From contig NZ_JAIVLH010000008.1 of the NCBI RefSeq assembly GCF_020524345.1, forward strand, positions 1-64,000: a stretch of DNA of 64,000 nt, written 5' to 3'. Of this stretch, positions 1 to 9,596 are shown piece after piece (positions within the stretch are counted from its first letter, which is position 1; every line of letters starts with the position of its first letter). The position numbers were made by a program, and so were the translations under genes. Below the pieces are notes generated by a model, which searched no databases, was not told the DNA's origin, and saw only the letters and a program-made list of their open reading frames with translations. Source of the stretch: Metabacillus niabensis. GTDB lineage: Bacteria > Bacillota > Bacilli > Bacillales > Bacillaceae.

Positions 1-12
1 TAAACTGAATTT

Positions 13-91
13 GAGTCATAATTAATTCCTCCACAAGGTTTTTCGTCGCTGATAACCATTGTGACCAAAAGGAATTAATTTGACTCTTTTT
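13..91 (+). terminator. Long stem-loop followed by a T-run
   Basis: Bases 13-30 pair with 70-86: GAGTC with GACTC, and AATTAATTCCT with AGGAATTAATT, with one small bulge. The loop holds a smaller stem (32-38 with 56-63). A T-run follows at 87-90. It could terminate a plus-strand gene lying left of the window or be a structured RNA. No gene belonging to it is visible inside the window. Confidence 0.5.
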
Positions 92-126
92 GTATTTACA
101 CAATTATATGGACTTAATCTTGCTTT

Positions 127-305
127 GAACTTTTATGTCTTTCATATACCCCTTGAAGGACATTTCTCCTTTTGTTTTGAACTTTTATGTCTTTCATATA
201 CCCCTTGAAGGACATTTCTCCTTTTGTTTTGAACTTTTATGTCTTCCATATACCCCTTGAAGGACATTTCTCCTCTTAATCCAGCCTACATTGTCTTTCA
301 TAAAA
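127..305. repeat. 52-bp tandem array A (TGTCTTTCAT core)
   Basis: The core TGTCTTTCAT or a near copy starts at 136, 188, 240 and 292, so the step is exactly 52 bp each time. Units 1 to 3 are almost identical over their full length, including the second half-motif TTGAAGGACATTTCTCC. Only the core remains in the fourth. The array lies downstream of nasF. It shares its period and core with arrays at 35499 and 53433. No protein-coding sense is apparent. Confidence 0.85.
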
Positions 306-335
306 AACACACCTCCCCCAAAGCACGGAACAACA

Positions 336-362
336 TAAAAAGCAGCCCATAAATGGACTGCC
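336..362 (-). terminator. Terminator of the nasBCDEF operon
   Basis: On the minus strand GCAGTCCAT pairs with ATGGGCTGC (one G-T pair) around a 2-nt centre and is followed by TTTTTA. It lies just past the nasF stop codon. Confidence 0.75.
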
Positions 363-380
363 GGCCGGCCAATATACACC

Positions 381-1808
381 TTATAAAGATTCTATTAATA
401 CGTCTTTATCCGGTTTCCCAACTGAAAAACCATATTTTTCTAAGGCTTCACATGCTTCAGCCGTTTCGCAGACAAACTCCACCGATTGATTGATTTCCTT
501 TGGAGAAATTCCATATTGGTTCCCTTTTTCCATCAGCAGTTCGACTGCTTCACTAGAAGTAAACACAATTGTTGTAAGAGTTGCGTCTTCTAATGACCGG
601 TTTATAATGGTTTCATATCTTTCATCAATGATGGTCTCATATACGGATGCAAAATGAGCACTATTTAAGCAAGAACTTTTCTTTTTTTGTTCTTCGGATC
701 CAACCGTCAGCAGGCTGCCTTGATGAGACATTTTATCTACATGCTCCGCGTATAATCCTTTTTCTTCAAGGGTAGTGATCGCTGAATGATTTTGACAATA
801 GAGCTCTGCCTGTATTTTACGTATATCCACTTTATTCTTTTTAAGTTGAGCAAAAAAGGCTTCTACACTTTCTTTTGATAAAAATAAAATCTGTTCATAA
901 ACTGAAAGTTGGTCCAATACAGCAGAGTCAATTGCCTTTTCTTTGACGATCCAACGCGGAAACTCAATGACATCTGCTCCTTGTTTCATCCATTTATTTG
1001 CACGATTTTCTTCCTCGGCTTTCCCGCGAACATAGAGAACTTGTTTTCCAAATAACGGGCGATTTTCAAACCATTTTACTTTATCCCTTGTTGACACAAT
1101 ATCGCCCACTAATGTAATGGCCGGATTTTCTATCTTTGCTTCGCGAACCTTTTCTACAATGGTAGAAAGCGTTCCGACTACACTTTGCTGACGGCTCCAA
1201 GTTCCCCAGCGAATGATAATAACAGGTGTATCAGGAGACTTACCGAATTGAATAAGGTTTTCACAAATATGCTCTAAATTTGAAACGCCCATATAGAATG
1301 CGATCGTCTGAACACCTCTTGCTAACCCTTCCCAATCAATATCCGGTTTGCCGTTTTTAGATTTATCATGGGCTGTAACGACAGCAAATGATCCTGCATA
1401 GTCACGATGTGTTACCGGAATACCGGCATATAACGGGGCAGCTATACCTGATGTTATACCTGGTACAATTTCAAATGGAATTTGGTGTAATGCGAGCTCC
1501 TCCGCTTCTTCACCAACTCTTCCGAAAACACTAGGGTCACCGCCTTTAAGTCTTACAACAGTATGACCGGCAATTGCCTTTCGAACCAATGTTGCATTAA
1601 TTTCATTCTGTCTCATGAAATGGCGTGTTGGCAGCTTTCCACAATAGATCAGTTCACAATTTGGCGGAGCATCATCAAGTAGGGAAAAATTCACGAGTCG
1701 ATCATAAAGGATAACATCTGCCTTTTTAATAGCTTCCCTTCCTTTTACGGTAATTAATTCACGATCACCGGGCCCCGCTCCAACCAGATATACTTTTCCT
1801 ACACTCAT
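381..1808 (-). CDS. nasF: Uroporphyrinogen-III C-methyltransferase with a C-terminal HemD-like domain (NasF)
   Basis: This enzyme makes precorrin-2 from uroporphyrinogen III, the first step toward the siroheme needed by nitrite reductase. Residues 1-250 form a SUMT domain with the SAM-site motifs VYLVGAGPGD (6-15) and GGDPSVFGR (89-97). Residues from about 255 to 475 look like a divergent uroporphyrinogen-III synthase domain. B. subtilis NasF has a similar length and the same fusion. The start has a GGAGG box upstream. It is the last gene of the nas operon, 72 nt after nasE, and is followed by a terminator. Whether the HemD part is active cannot be judged here. A separate HemD-like gene lies at 21216-22037. 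Confidence 0.92.
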   Translation of the reverse strand: MSVGKVYLVGAGPGDRELITVKGREAIKKADVILYDRLVNFSLLDDAPPNCELIYCGKLPTRHFMRQNEINATLVRKAIAGHTVVRLKGGDPSVFGRVGEEAEELALHQIPFEIVPGITSGIAAPLYAGIPVTHRDYAGSFAVVTAHDKSKNGKPDIDWEGLARGVQTIAFYMGVSNLEHICENLIQFGKSPDTPVIIIRWGTWSRQQSVVGTLSTIVEKVREAKIENPAITLVGDIVSTRDKVKWFENRPLFGKQVLYVRGKAEEENRANKWMKQGADVIEFPRWIVKEKAIDSAVLDQLSVYEQILFLSKESVEAFFAQLKKNKVDIRKIQAELYCQNHSAITTLEEKGLYAEHVDKMSHQGSLLTVGSEEQKKKSSCLNSAHFASVYETIIDERYETIINRSLEDATLTTIVFTSSEAVELLMEKGNQYGISPKEINQSVEFVCETAEACEALEKYGFSVGKPDKDVLIESL

Positions 1809-1880
1809 TCTCTAAGTCCTCCCTTAACGTTATTCACGATTTAAGTAAGGGAAGATTGTTCTCTTACTTTATTTATAATT

Positions 1881-2204
1881 TTAAACTAACAGAAAAACCT
1901 CTCCGTCATCAATAACTGTTTCATATGTTTTGACACATCCAAAATCTGGTTCTTGTACTTTTCCATCCTCAAGGCAGATTTTCCAGTCATGCATTGGGCA
2001 AAATACATGGTCTCCACTAACGATCCCTTCGCTTAGCACTCCACCTTTGTGAGGACATTTATTTTCAACAGCTTTTATATTACCGTTTGAAAGTTTGAAA
2101 ACTGCAACTTCTTTATCCTTTTCTAGTATAACCGTTTTTCCTACTCGTTCGGGTAAATCAATTAATGCTCCAACATATACCTTTGCTTTTGTTAATTCCT
2201 TCAT
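1881..2204 (-). CDS. nasE: Nitrite reductase small subunit, Rieske-type (NasE/NirD)
   Basis: This 107-residue cytoplasmic protein is the small subunit of NADH-dependent assimilatory nitrite reductase. It has a complete Rieske-type [2Fe-2S] site: C50-x-H52 in CPHKGG and C69-x-x-H72 in CPMHDW. Many NirD proteins have lost these ligands, so their presence suggests a cluster-bearing form. The start is preceded by AAGGAGG with good spacing. It lies between nasD and nasF on the same strand. Confidence 0.93.
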   Translation of the reverse strand: MKELTKAKVYVGALIDLPERVGKTVILEKDKEVAVFKLSNGNIKAVENKCPHKGGVLSEGIVSGDHVFCPMHDWKICLEDGKVQEPDFGCVKTYETVIDDGEVFLLV

Positions 2205-2298
2205 GTCTCTGTTCCTCCTTGACGGAATATTCCGATAGTTACAACCAAAATTGGGTTAGCTCTTTTAACATAGCCTTTAGGTTAATAGAAAATTAAAC

Positions 2299-4710
2299 TT
2301 AAGACATCTCCACCGTCTCAAATAGTTCTTTTGTTGTTTTCTTATCTTCAATAATCTCTTTCCAAGGATCTTTATAAACAGATAAGGTTTCATCCATGCG
2401 GGCATTTAGTTCGATGCGTTTTTGTTTATCGTCCAATACAGATTGGACATGCGCTAAGCCGACGCGTTCGATCCATGCAGATGTACGTTCTAAGTAGGTA
2501 GCTGTTTCACGGTAGTATTGCAGATAAGCACCTGTGATTTCCATTGCTTCGTCATCTGTTTTAACTTTGTATAGCAAATCTCCGCCACGTACGTGTGTAC
2601 CACCATTACCGCCGACGTAAATCTCCCAGCCACCATCAATTCCGATAAAGCCAATATCCTTAAAGCCGGATTCTGCACAGCTTCTCGGACAAGCGGAGAC
2701 AGCCATTTTGACTTTATGAGGTGTTTGCAGACCTTCAAATTTCTTTTCAAGACGAATACCCAAGCCCATTGAATCCTGTGTACCGAAGCGACAGAAAGTT
2801 TCACCAACACATGTTTTTACCGTACGTAATGATTTTCCGTAAGCATAACCCGAATTCATATCTAAATCCTGCCATACTCTCGGTAGATCATCCTTTTTCA
2901 CCCCAAATAAGTCAATGCGCTGCCCACCGGTTACTTTTACTAATGGAATTTCATACTTTTCTACAACATCAGCAATTCGACGCAATTCACTGGCATTCGT
3001 TACACCACCATACATTCTTGGAACAACTGAGTAAGTTCCATCCTTTTGAATATTGGCATGCATTCTTTCATTAACAAAGCGCGACTCTCTTTCATCTTCA
3101 TATCCAATTGGGTTAACCATTGCTAAATAGTAGTTAAGTGCCGGACGACATTTTGAACATCCTTCTGATTCCCAGCCGAGCACATTCATAACTTCCTTGA
3201 TATGCTTTAAGCCTTTAGCACGTATTTCTTCGACGACTTCATCACGGGATAATGTTGTACAGCCGCAGATTGCTTCTTTTTGAGAGGATGCATCAAAATC
3301 AGAACCAAGTGTAAATTGAAGAACATCGGCAACTAATGGCTTACACCCTCCACAGGAACGGGAAGCACTTGTGCAACCCTTAATGGCATCAACTGTTGTA
3401 CAACCCTGTTCTTTGATCGCTTGAACGATCGTTCCTTTAGATACCCCGTTACATCCACAAATTATTTCATCATCAGGCATTGATGCAACTAAGCTTTCAC
3501 CTGATTCTTCTCCAATCGGCTGAAGAATGGTGATTTTTTCTGTATCTGAAATGTCTGCTTCCTTCTTAATCATGGAGAATAAGCGGCTACCTTCTTTACT
3601 ATCACCGAATAATACAGCCCCAACAATTTTGTTACCTCTTAAGACAATCTTTTTGTAGATTCCATCTTGCTCATCAAAGATCTTCAGAGACTTTTTGTCG
3701 TCTCCTTCCATAAAATCACCGGCTGAAAATACCTCGACTCCAGATACCTTTAATTGAGTTGATAAAACAGAGCCTTTATACCCATCAGTTGCCTCTCCAC
3801 AAATATGCTTAGCTAATACCATTCCTTGTTCATATAGAGGTGCTACCAGACCGTATGGAATTCCGTTATGTTCCGCACATTCCCCAACAGCGTACACATT
3901 TGGGATATTCGTTTGTAAAAAGTCATTTACAATAATCCCTCTGTTTACATCAAGGCCGCTTTCAACTGCCAGTGAAATATTCGGCTTAATTCCTACTGCC
4001 ATTACGACTAAATCTGCCTCAAGGTGACTTCCATCCTTAAATTTTAATCCCTCTACACGTTCTTCTCCGTATATCTCGGCAGTACTTGCTTCTAACAAAA
4101 ACTTCATTCCTTGTTTTTCCAGTTCATTTTGAAGAAGCTTACCAGCTGTTTCATCTAACTGACGCTCCATTAAAGTTGGGGCAATATGGATAACCGAAAC
4201 ATCCATTCCTAAGTTTAGAAGGCCGCGTGCCGCTTCTAATCCAAGTAATCCACCACCAATAACCGCTGCTTTTTTATACTTTTTTGAAGCTTCAAGCATG
4301 ATATCTGTATCTTTTATATCACGAAAAGCCGTAACGCCTTCCTTATCTGCACCGGGCAGAGGCAGGATGAATGGAACAGAACCTGTTGCAATGATTACTT
4401 CATCATAAGGTACGATTCTTCCCTTATCCGAACGAACAACTTTCATATCTGCATCAATTTTTGTTACAGTCTCGCCTGTAAACAGGGTAATATTGTTTTC
4501 CTCATACCAGTCCCAATCATTCAGGGTGATGTCTTTTACCTCTGTATCACCTTGCAGAACTTTTGATAAAAGAATTCTATTATAATTTGGATGTGGTTCC
4601 GTCCCAAAAATGGTAATATCGAAAGCATCCTTTGAGATTTTTAAAATTTCTTCAACAGCTCTTACTCCGGCCATACCGTTTCCTATTAATACAAGCTTCT
4701 TTTTATTCAA
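2299..4710 (-). CDS. nasD: Assimilatory nitrite reductase large subunit (NasD/NirB)
   Basis: NasD reduces nitrite to ammonium with NADH in the cytoplasm. In order it has an FAD/NAD(P)-binding pyridine nucleotide-disulfide oxidoreductase domain (starting LVLIGNGMAGVRA), two BFD-like [2Fe-2S] modules (CGCNGVSKG...SCGGC and CGCTTLSRD...CSKC) and a siroheme/[4Fe-4S] domain. The four cluster cysteines are intact in CVGETFC and ACPRSC. I take the TTG at 4710 as start: GGGGAGG sits 8 nt before it, whereas the in-frame GTG at 4743 has no ribosome binding site and would put that site inside the gene. The resulting 803 residues match the usual NasD length. Confidence 0.93.
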   Translation of the reverse strand: MNKKKLVLIGNGMAGVRAVEEILKISKDAFDITIFGTEPHPNYNRILLSKVLQGDTEVKDITLNDWDWYEENNITLFTGETVTKIDADMKVVRSDKGRIVPYDEVIIATGSVPFILPLPGADKEGVTAFRDIKDTDIMLEASKKYKKAAVIGGGLLGLEAARGLLNLGMDVSVIHIAPTLMERQLDETAGKLLQNELEKQGMKFLLEASTAEIYGEERVEGLKFKDGSHLEADLVVMAVGIKPNISLAVESGLDVNRGIIVNDFLQTNIPNVYAVGECAEHNGIPYGLVAPLYEQGMVLAKHICGEATDGYKGSVLSTQLKVSGVEVFSAGDFMEGDDKKSLKIFDEQDGIYKKIVLRGNKIVGAVLFGDSKEGSRLFSMIKKEADISDTEKITILQPIGEESGESLVASMPDDEIICGCNGVSKGTIVQAIKEQGCTTVDAIKGCTSASRSCGGCKPLVADVLQFTLGSDFDASSQKEAICGCTTLSRDEVVEEIRAKGLKHIKEVMNVLGWESEGCSKCRPALNYYLAMVNPIGYEDERESRFVNERMHANIQKDGTYSVVPRMYGGVTNASELRRIADVVEKYEIPLVKVTGGQRIDLFGVKKDDLPRVWQDLDMNSGYAYGKSLRTVKTCVGETFCRFGTQDSMGLGIRLEKKFEGLQTPHKVKMAVSACPRSCAESGFKDIGFIGIDGGWEIYVGGNGGTHVRGGDLLYKVKTDDEAMEITGAYLQYYRETATYLERTSAWIERVGLAHVQSVLDDKQKRIELNARMDETLSVYKDPWKEIIEDKKTTKELFETVEMS

Positions 4711-4757
4711 GAAAATTGCCTCCCCTTGGAAAGTTTCTTTCACTATATCACGGTTAA

Positions 4758-4777
4758 ATGAAATATTTTATATACAT
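4758..4777 (-). promoter_or_regulatory. Possible NsrR-type site before nasD
   Basis: The minus-strand sequence ATGTATATAAAATATTTCAT lies about 50-65 nt before the nasD start. It fits an AT-rich, partly palindromic NsrR-type motif (roughly ATRTATYTTAAATATAY) at about 14 of 17 positions. In B. subtilis nasD has its own NsrR- and ResD-controlled promoter. The consensus is recalled from memory, and AT-rich sequence matches it easily. Confidence 0.4.
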
Positions 4778-4823
4778 GTTAGGTTTTCTTACATAGTTTA
4801 TTAGGAATATTCACATAACTCAG

Positions 4824-5004
4824 AAAAGCGTAGGCGCCTTGATCAACCTAAGGTAAATACGTTAATTTAGAATAGAAGGCGGCTCTTTGCCTTAAATTCT
4901 AAATTGGCTTATGACCTCGAGGCAGTCAGAACGCGACGTCCCGTCACAAAGATTGCACTTGCACGTCCTGTGCGATCTGAGGCTAGGCGCTGGAGCGAGA
5001 CACC
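4824..5004. repeat. 181-bp structured dispersed repeat, copy 1
   Basis: It starts AAAAGCGTAGGCGCCTTGAT and ends GGCTAGGCGCTGGAGCGAGA plus CACC. It matches copy 2 at 9597-9778 in the same orientation and at almost the same length. An internal stem pairs AATTTAGAAT (4864-4873) with ATTCTAAATT (4896-4905). The same stem in copy 2 has changed on both sides. It sits in the 366-bp gap between nasC and nasD and so would be transcribed in a nasBCDEF message. Confidence 0.85.
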
Positions 5005-5076
5005 AACACTAATTATTAATTCCATCAGCTAAAAAAAGGGAAATCAGCTATACAACCGACTTCCCTAAAAAACTAT

Positions 5077-7209
5077 CTATATTTGTCTAATATTCACCGT
5101 ACTGACTTTAAACCCAGGCATTTTACAGGTTGGATCCAGGTCCTCTCCTACAAGCATGTTTACGTTTTGATCTTCTGCCCAGTGGAAAGGTACGAATACA
5201 GTATCTTGTCTAATTTTTTCAGATATTTTACTTCTTACGGTAATTTTCCCCCGCTTCGAGGCAACAGCGACAAGGCTATTTGGTTCAATTTCGTATTTCT
5301 TAGCTGTTTCCGGGTGAATTTCTAGGTAAGATTCAAAATTTCTGGCTGCAAGTGCTGAGCTTTTACGTGTTTGCACTCCCGTTAAATAATGTGACATGAT
5401 CCTGCCGGTTGTTAGGTATAACGGATAATCATCACAAGGCTTTTCTTTTGGTATTTCTGAATTATTCGACACTGGAATCAAATTTGCTTTTCCATTCGGT
5501 GTTGCAAATGAATGTTCAAAAAGTCGTTCTGTTCCTTGATGATTTACCTCCGGACACGGCCAAAGAATACCCTGTTCTTTTCTAATGCGATCATAGGTAA
5601 TGCCGTAGTAATCGGCGATGCCACCCCTACTTGCTTCCCTTAATTCATTAAAAATATCTTCTGCCTTTTGAAAAGAAAAGTATTTTTCTTTTCCTAATAC
5701 TTTTGCAATCTCACATATAATTTGCCAATCATTCTTCGCCTCACCAGGACAGGGGCGGCTCGCTTCGCGCAGTGTGACTCGCCCTTCCACATTTGTCATT
5801 GTCCCTTCATCTTCTAAATACGAAGATGCCGGTAATATTAAATCAGCAAACTTGGCTGTTTCAGATACAAATAGATCGACTGCTACTAAAAACTTTAGTT
5901 TCTTAAGAGCTTCTTTCACAAAGGTTGCATTTGGATTGGAAACAACAGGATTTGAACAGACAAGAAACATGCCTGTGATATCTCCATCATTTATTTTTTG
6001 AAACATTTCATAAGCAGAGACACCTTTTCTCGGTAGCTCTTCTTTGTCAATTCCCCATACTTTTGCAACATGTGCCCGATGCTCTTCATTTTCAATTAAT
6101 CGATATCCCGGCAATTGATCAGCTTTCTGCCCATGCTCCCTTGCTCCTTGTCCATTTCCTTGTCCTGTTATGGCTCCGTAGCCTGAATAAGGTTTTCCAA
6201 TTTTCCCTGTTGCAATAACAAAATTTAGAAAATTCCTTACGGCAACCGTTCCGTCTATTTGCTGCTCGACTCCCCTGGCTGTGAAAAGCATTCCAGATTC
6301 TTCAGACGCAAATTTTGTTGCAGCTGTTCTTATTTGCTCGACTGGAACACCTGTGAGGTTTGAAATCTCATCTAATGACAATGATTGAACATAGCTTCTT
6401 ACTTCTTCAAAACCAGTTGCACGTTCACTTACAAAATCTTCATCAACTAAATTTTCGTCAATAATAACTTTTAAAAAGCCGTTTGCCAATGCTGCATCCA
6501 TACCAGGCTTCACCTTCAAATGCAGATCAGCCAATTGCGTTGTAGGAGTTTCCCTTGGATCGATCGCAATGATGTATGCTCCATTTTCCTTTGCTTTTTC
6601 AAAGTAAGGCATGATTGTTGGTTGACACTCTGCAATATTTGTTCCCGCTAATATGATGACCCTTGTGGAAGGGATTTCCTTTAACGAGTTTGTCAGCCCG
6701 CGATCCAAACCAAACGTCTGATTTGCCGCAGTTGCTGCCGCAGACATACATAAGCGGCCATTGTAATCAATGTAGGGCGTTTTTAAGCCCACTCTGGCGA
6801 ACTTTCCAAGTATATATGCTTCTTCATTAGTAATTGATGCACTTCCATAGATTGATAATGCTTCATGCCCATCGACTGCTTGGATTTCTTCTACTTGTTT
6901 CTTGATATATTGCAGGGCTTCTTCCCATGAAATCCGAACAAACTCTCCATCTACTTTCAACATCGGATGTAGAACACGATCTTGATGGAATGGATGCTGA
7001 TGAGCATTCATTCCTTTAATACATAAACGTCCTTGTGATGTCGGGTTGTCTTTTCCTATTGTTTTATAGGTTTTCCTTGAGACAACAGATTGTTCGATTA
7101 ACTGCATTTTGCATTGCATACTGCAAAACGGACATTGTGTATCATAGACTTTTTCAGATTGAACCTCTTGTTGCTTCGTCCGGAAATACTTTAATAACAG
7201 ATCAGTCAA
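5077..7209 (-). CDS. nasC: Assimilatory nitrate reductase catalytic subunit (NasC)
   Basis: NasC reduces nitrate to nitrite in the cytoplasm using Mo-bis(MGD) and one [4Fe-4S] cluster. The N-terminal cluster motif is CPFCSMQC followed by GRLCIKG. A molybdopterin oxidoreductase domain follows, then a C-terminal molydopterin dinucleotide-binding domain (YLTTGRIMSHYLTG...). No Tat signal is present, which fits an assimilatory enzyme. Its 710 residues equal the B. subtilis length. The start is TTG, with AGAGGTGA about 6 nt upstream. It follows nasB by 34 nt, and NasB should be its electron donor. Confidence 0.93.
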   Translation of the reverse strand: MTDLLLKYFRTKQQEVQSEKVYDTQCPFCSMQCKMQLIEQSVVSRKTYKTIGKDNPTSQGRLCIKGMNAHQHPFHQDRVLHPMLKVDGEFVRISWEEALQYIKKQVEEIQAVDGHEALSIYGSASITNEEAYILGKFARVGLKTPYIDYNGRLCMSAAATAANQTFGLDRGLTNSLKEIPSTRVIILAGTNIAECQPTIMPYFEKAKENGAYIIAIDPRETPTTQLADLHLKVKPGMDAALANGFLKVIIDENLVDEDFVSERATGFEEVRSYVQSLSLDEISNLTGVPVEQIRTAATKFASEESGMLFTARGVEQQIDGTVAVRNFLNFVIATGKIGKPYSGYGAITGQGNGQGAREHGQKADQLPGYRLIENEEHRAHVAKVWGIDKEELPRKGVSAYEMFQKINDGDITGMFLVCSNPVVSNPNATFVKEALKKLKFLVAVDLFVSETAKFADLILPASSYLEDEGTMTNVEGRVTLREASRPCPGEAKNDWQIICEIAKVLGKEKYFSFQKAEDIFNELREASRGGIADYYGITYDRIRKEQGILWPCPEVNHQGTERLFEHSFATPNGKANLIPVSNNSEIPKEKPCDDYPLYLTTGRIMSHYLTGVQTRKSSALAARNFESYLEIHPETAKKYEIEPNSLVAVASKRGKITVRSKISEKIRQDTVFVPFHWAEDQNVNMLVGEDLDPTCKMPGFKVSTVNIRQI

Positions 7210-7243
7210 GGTAGATCACCTCTTATTCTATTAATCTTTTTTA

Positions 7244-9580
7244 TCATGACTTTTCAACAAATGAATGCAGCTCTGCTTCCAACCGCTGAACGAGTTGTTC
7301 ACATAATGTATCCTCAAATAAAACTTCACGAATATGAATCATCCCTACCCGCTCAACCCAATCTCCCAGTTGTTCTAAATAGTTGGCTGTTTCTCTGTAA
7401 TATTGAATGAGCCCGCAAATCATTTGCTTTGCCATCAACTCATGAGCAGCTACTGTGAAAAGCTCTCCCTGCTTTAAAGGAGTTAAACTTCCTCCCACGT
7501 AAATTTCCCAACCTAGCCCGTCACCAATTACACATATATCCTTCGTTCTCATATCAACTTCTTTATGCTTGCAGCCCGACACACTGATGACCAGCTTGTG
7601 TGGTGTTAACAAAAATTCAAGCTCTTTTTCCAAGTCAATTGACAGCTCAAGAGAACGGTCATCTGTATGACACTGACATTCTTGTTCACTAAAATATGTG
7701 TTCATAAGGCGTACAGTATTTGTTGCCACAGAACTTAGTCTAAGTTCAGAGCAAACAGCATGAATGCTTTCCTCTTTAATTCCTTTTAATTGGATCCGTT
7801 GTTCTGGTGTAATTCCGATATCTGCTATTTTGTATTTATCCATCATATTTGCCAATTTTTTCAACCCATCAGATGTTACTTTTCCTCCTAAAAGCTGTGG
7901 TGTGACGGAATACGTACCATCACTCATCCTTTTTACTTTTACATCTTCAAATGGGTTTACAGCTTGGCTGATTCCCTCACGTTCAGGATAAATCATCGAT
8001 AAATAATAGCTGATGGCGGGAACACAGCTTGAGCATCCTTCCATCGAGCGCCAATCAAGCTCAATAAAAACTTCTTGAAGTGATGATAGATTTTGTTGTT
8101 GAATTTGTAAGACAACCTCATCTTCTGTAAGAGCCGTACATGAGCAAAGTGACTTATGCTCGATAAATTCATCACATTCATCACTATGAATATAATCAAC
8201 CAGGTCTGTTAAAAGTAACTTACAACCACCACAGGAGCTTGATGCTTTTGTGCATTGTTTCACTTCTTTAACCGTTGTTAATCCCTGTTGTTGGACAGCT
8301 TCCATAATGGCTCCTTTTGTTACACCATTACAGTTACAGATGATTTCAGATCGTTTCATTGATTTAACTGTAGATGCTCCATTGTCTGTTGAGAGGAGAA
8401 GGCTGCGTTTGTCCTCATCATTTACATGCTTTCTTTTGACAATCATGTCTAGCACTTTCGATTGCTGACCTGTTTCTCCATACAATATTGCACCAACAAT
8501 AATATCTCCTTGAAGCACTATTTTTTTATAGATGTCTTCCACTTCATTTAAGATTGTTAAGGTTTTGGTTGACTCATTCTCTTCAAAATCACCGACAGAA
8601 AAAAGGTCAACCCCCGGCACTTTTAAACTTGTCGATAATACAGAGCCTTTATATCCCTCAACCGGTTTATTACAAATAAACTTAGCCAAAACTTTCCCTT
8701 GTTCATAAAGAGGTTTTACAAGACCGTATACAACACCATTATGTTCAACACATTCCCCAACTGCATATATATCAGGAATACTTGTTTCCATAAAATCATT
8801 GACGACAATCCCTCTATTTGTAATGAGACCCGATTCCTTTGCTAAGCTGCTATTAGGAACAACACCAACCGACATGACGACGAGGTCTGCTTCTACCTTT
8901 GTACCATCTGTAAATTCAACTTCCTCGACCTGATGTGTTCCACTAATTTCCTTTGTCACTTTTCCTAAAAGGAATCCGATACCTTGTTGTTCTAACTCCT
9001 TTTGAAGCATACTTGATGCTTTGGCATCCAGTTGACGTTGCATGAGATAATCTGTATTGTGCACAACCTTTACATCTAATCCAAGATTTAACAATCCTCT
9101 GGCCGCTTCTAGTCCTAATACTCCGCCTCCGATGACAATTGCTTTTTTGAATCTCTTAGCACCTTCAAGAATTGCTTCACAATCTTCAATTGTCCGGAAT
9201 GTGACAACTCCGGGTTTTTCAACTCCAGGAAGAGGTAGAACAAACGGTGAGGAACCTGTTGCAAAAATTAATTTATCAAACGAAATGATCCTTTTTTTAT
9301 CTGTTGTAATTCTTTTGAGCTTCGTATCTATTTTGGTTACTGTTTCACCCGAGTATAATGTGATTTGGTATTTTTGGTACCACTCGATACTGTTAATTGT
9401 TATTTCCGGAAATGTAGTCTCCCCCTGTAACACAGACGATAAGAGAATTCGATTATAGTTGACGTGAGGTTCACTTCCAATAATTGTTATATCAAATAGA
9501 TATTTATTTTGTTTTAATATTTCCTCCACACATCGGACTCCTGCCATTCCATTCCCGATTACTACCAATCTTTGCTTCAT
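7244..9580 (-). CDS. nasB: Assimilatory nitrate reductase electron-transfer subunit (NasB)
   Basis: NasB is a NirB-like flavoprotein that passes electrons from NADH to NasC. The FAD/NAD domain (LVVIGNGMAGVRC) and both BFD-like [2Fe-2S] modules (CNCNGVTKG...SCGGC and CSCTALTED...CSSC) are intact. The C-terminal sulfite-reductase-like domain has lost the siroheme/[4Fe-4S] cysteines: the places of CxxxxxC and CxxxC in NasD read SEQECQC and SGCKHKE. It therefore cannot be a second nitrite reductase. I choose the ATG at 9580, with AAGGAGG 6 nt before it (778 residues), over an upstream in-frame TTG at 9604 that falls inside a repeat. Confidence 0.9.
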   Translation of the reverse strand: MKQRLVVIGNGMAGVRCVEEILKQNKYLFDITIIGSEPHVNYNRILLSSVLQGETTFPEITINSIEWYQKYQITLYSGETVTKIDTKLKRITTDKKRIISFDKLIFATGSSPFVLPLPGVEKPGVVTFRTIEDCEAILEGAKRFKKAIVIGGGVLGLEAARGLLNLGLDVKVVHNTDYLMQRQLDAKASSMLQKELEQQGIGFLLGKVTKEISGTHQVEEVEFTDGTKVEADLVVMSVGVVPNSSLAKESGLITNRGIVVNDFMETSIPDIYAVGECVEHNGVVYGLVKPLYEQGKVLAKFICNKPVEGYKGSVLSTSLKVPGVDLFSVGDFEENESTKTLTILNEVEDIYKKIVLQGDIIVGAILYGETGQQSKVLDMIVKRKHVNDEDKRSLLLSTDNGASTVKSMKRSEIICNCNGVTKGAIMEAVQQQGLTTVKEVKQCTKASSSCGGCKLLLTDLVDYIHSDECDEFIEHKSLCSCTALTEDEVVLQIQQQNLSSLQEVFIELDWRSMEGCSSCVPAISYYLSMIYPEREGISQAVNPFEDVKVKRMSDGTYSVTPQLLGGKVTSDGLKKLANMMDKYKIADIGITPEQRIQLKGIKEESIHAVCSELRLSSVATNTVRLMNTYFSEQECQCHTDDRSLELSIDLEKELEFLLTPHKLVISVSGCKHKEVDMRTKDICVIGDGLGWEIYVGGSLTPLKQGELFTVAAHELMAKQMICGLIQYYRETANYLEQLGDWVERVGMIHIREVLFEDTLCEQLVQRLEAELHSFVEKS

Positions 9581-9596
9581 GTTAACCCTCCTTACG

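Noticed and set aside
194-379. 61-codon minus-strand frame with a GGGGAGGTG box
   Set aside because: It runs through the 52-bp tandem array and the nasF terminator; the composition is repeat-driven.
4711-4743. GTG start at 4743 for nasD
   Set aside because: It would place the strong GGGGAGG box inside the gene. TTG 4710 gives the family length.
9057-9458. 133-codon plus-strand frame antisense to nasB
   Set aside because: It is a shadow of conserved NasB coding sequence with no ribosome binding site.
7244-9580. Second nitrite reductase (nirB duplicate)
   Set aside because: The siroheme/[4Fe-4S] cysteines are missing and the position before nasC matches NasB.
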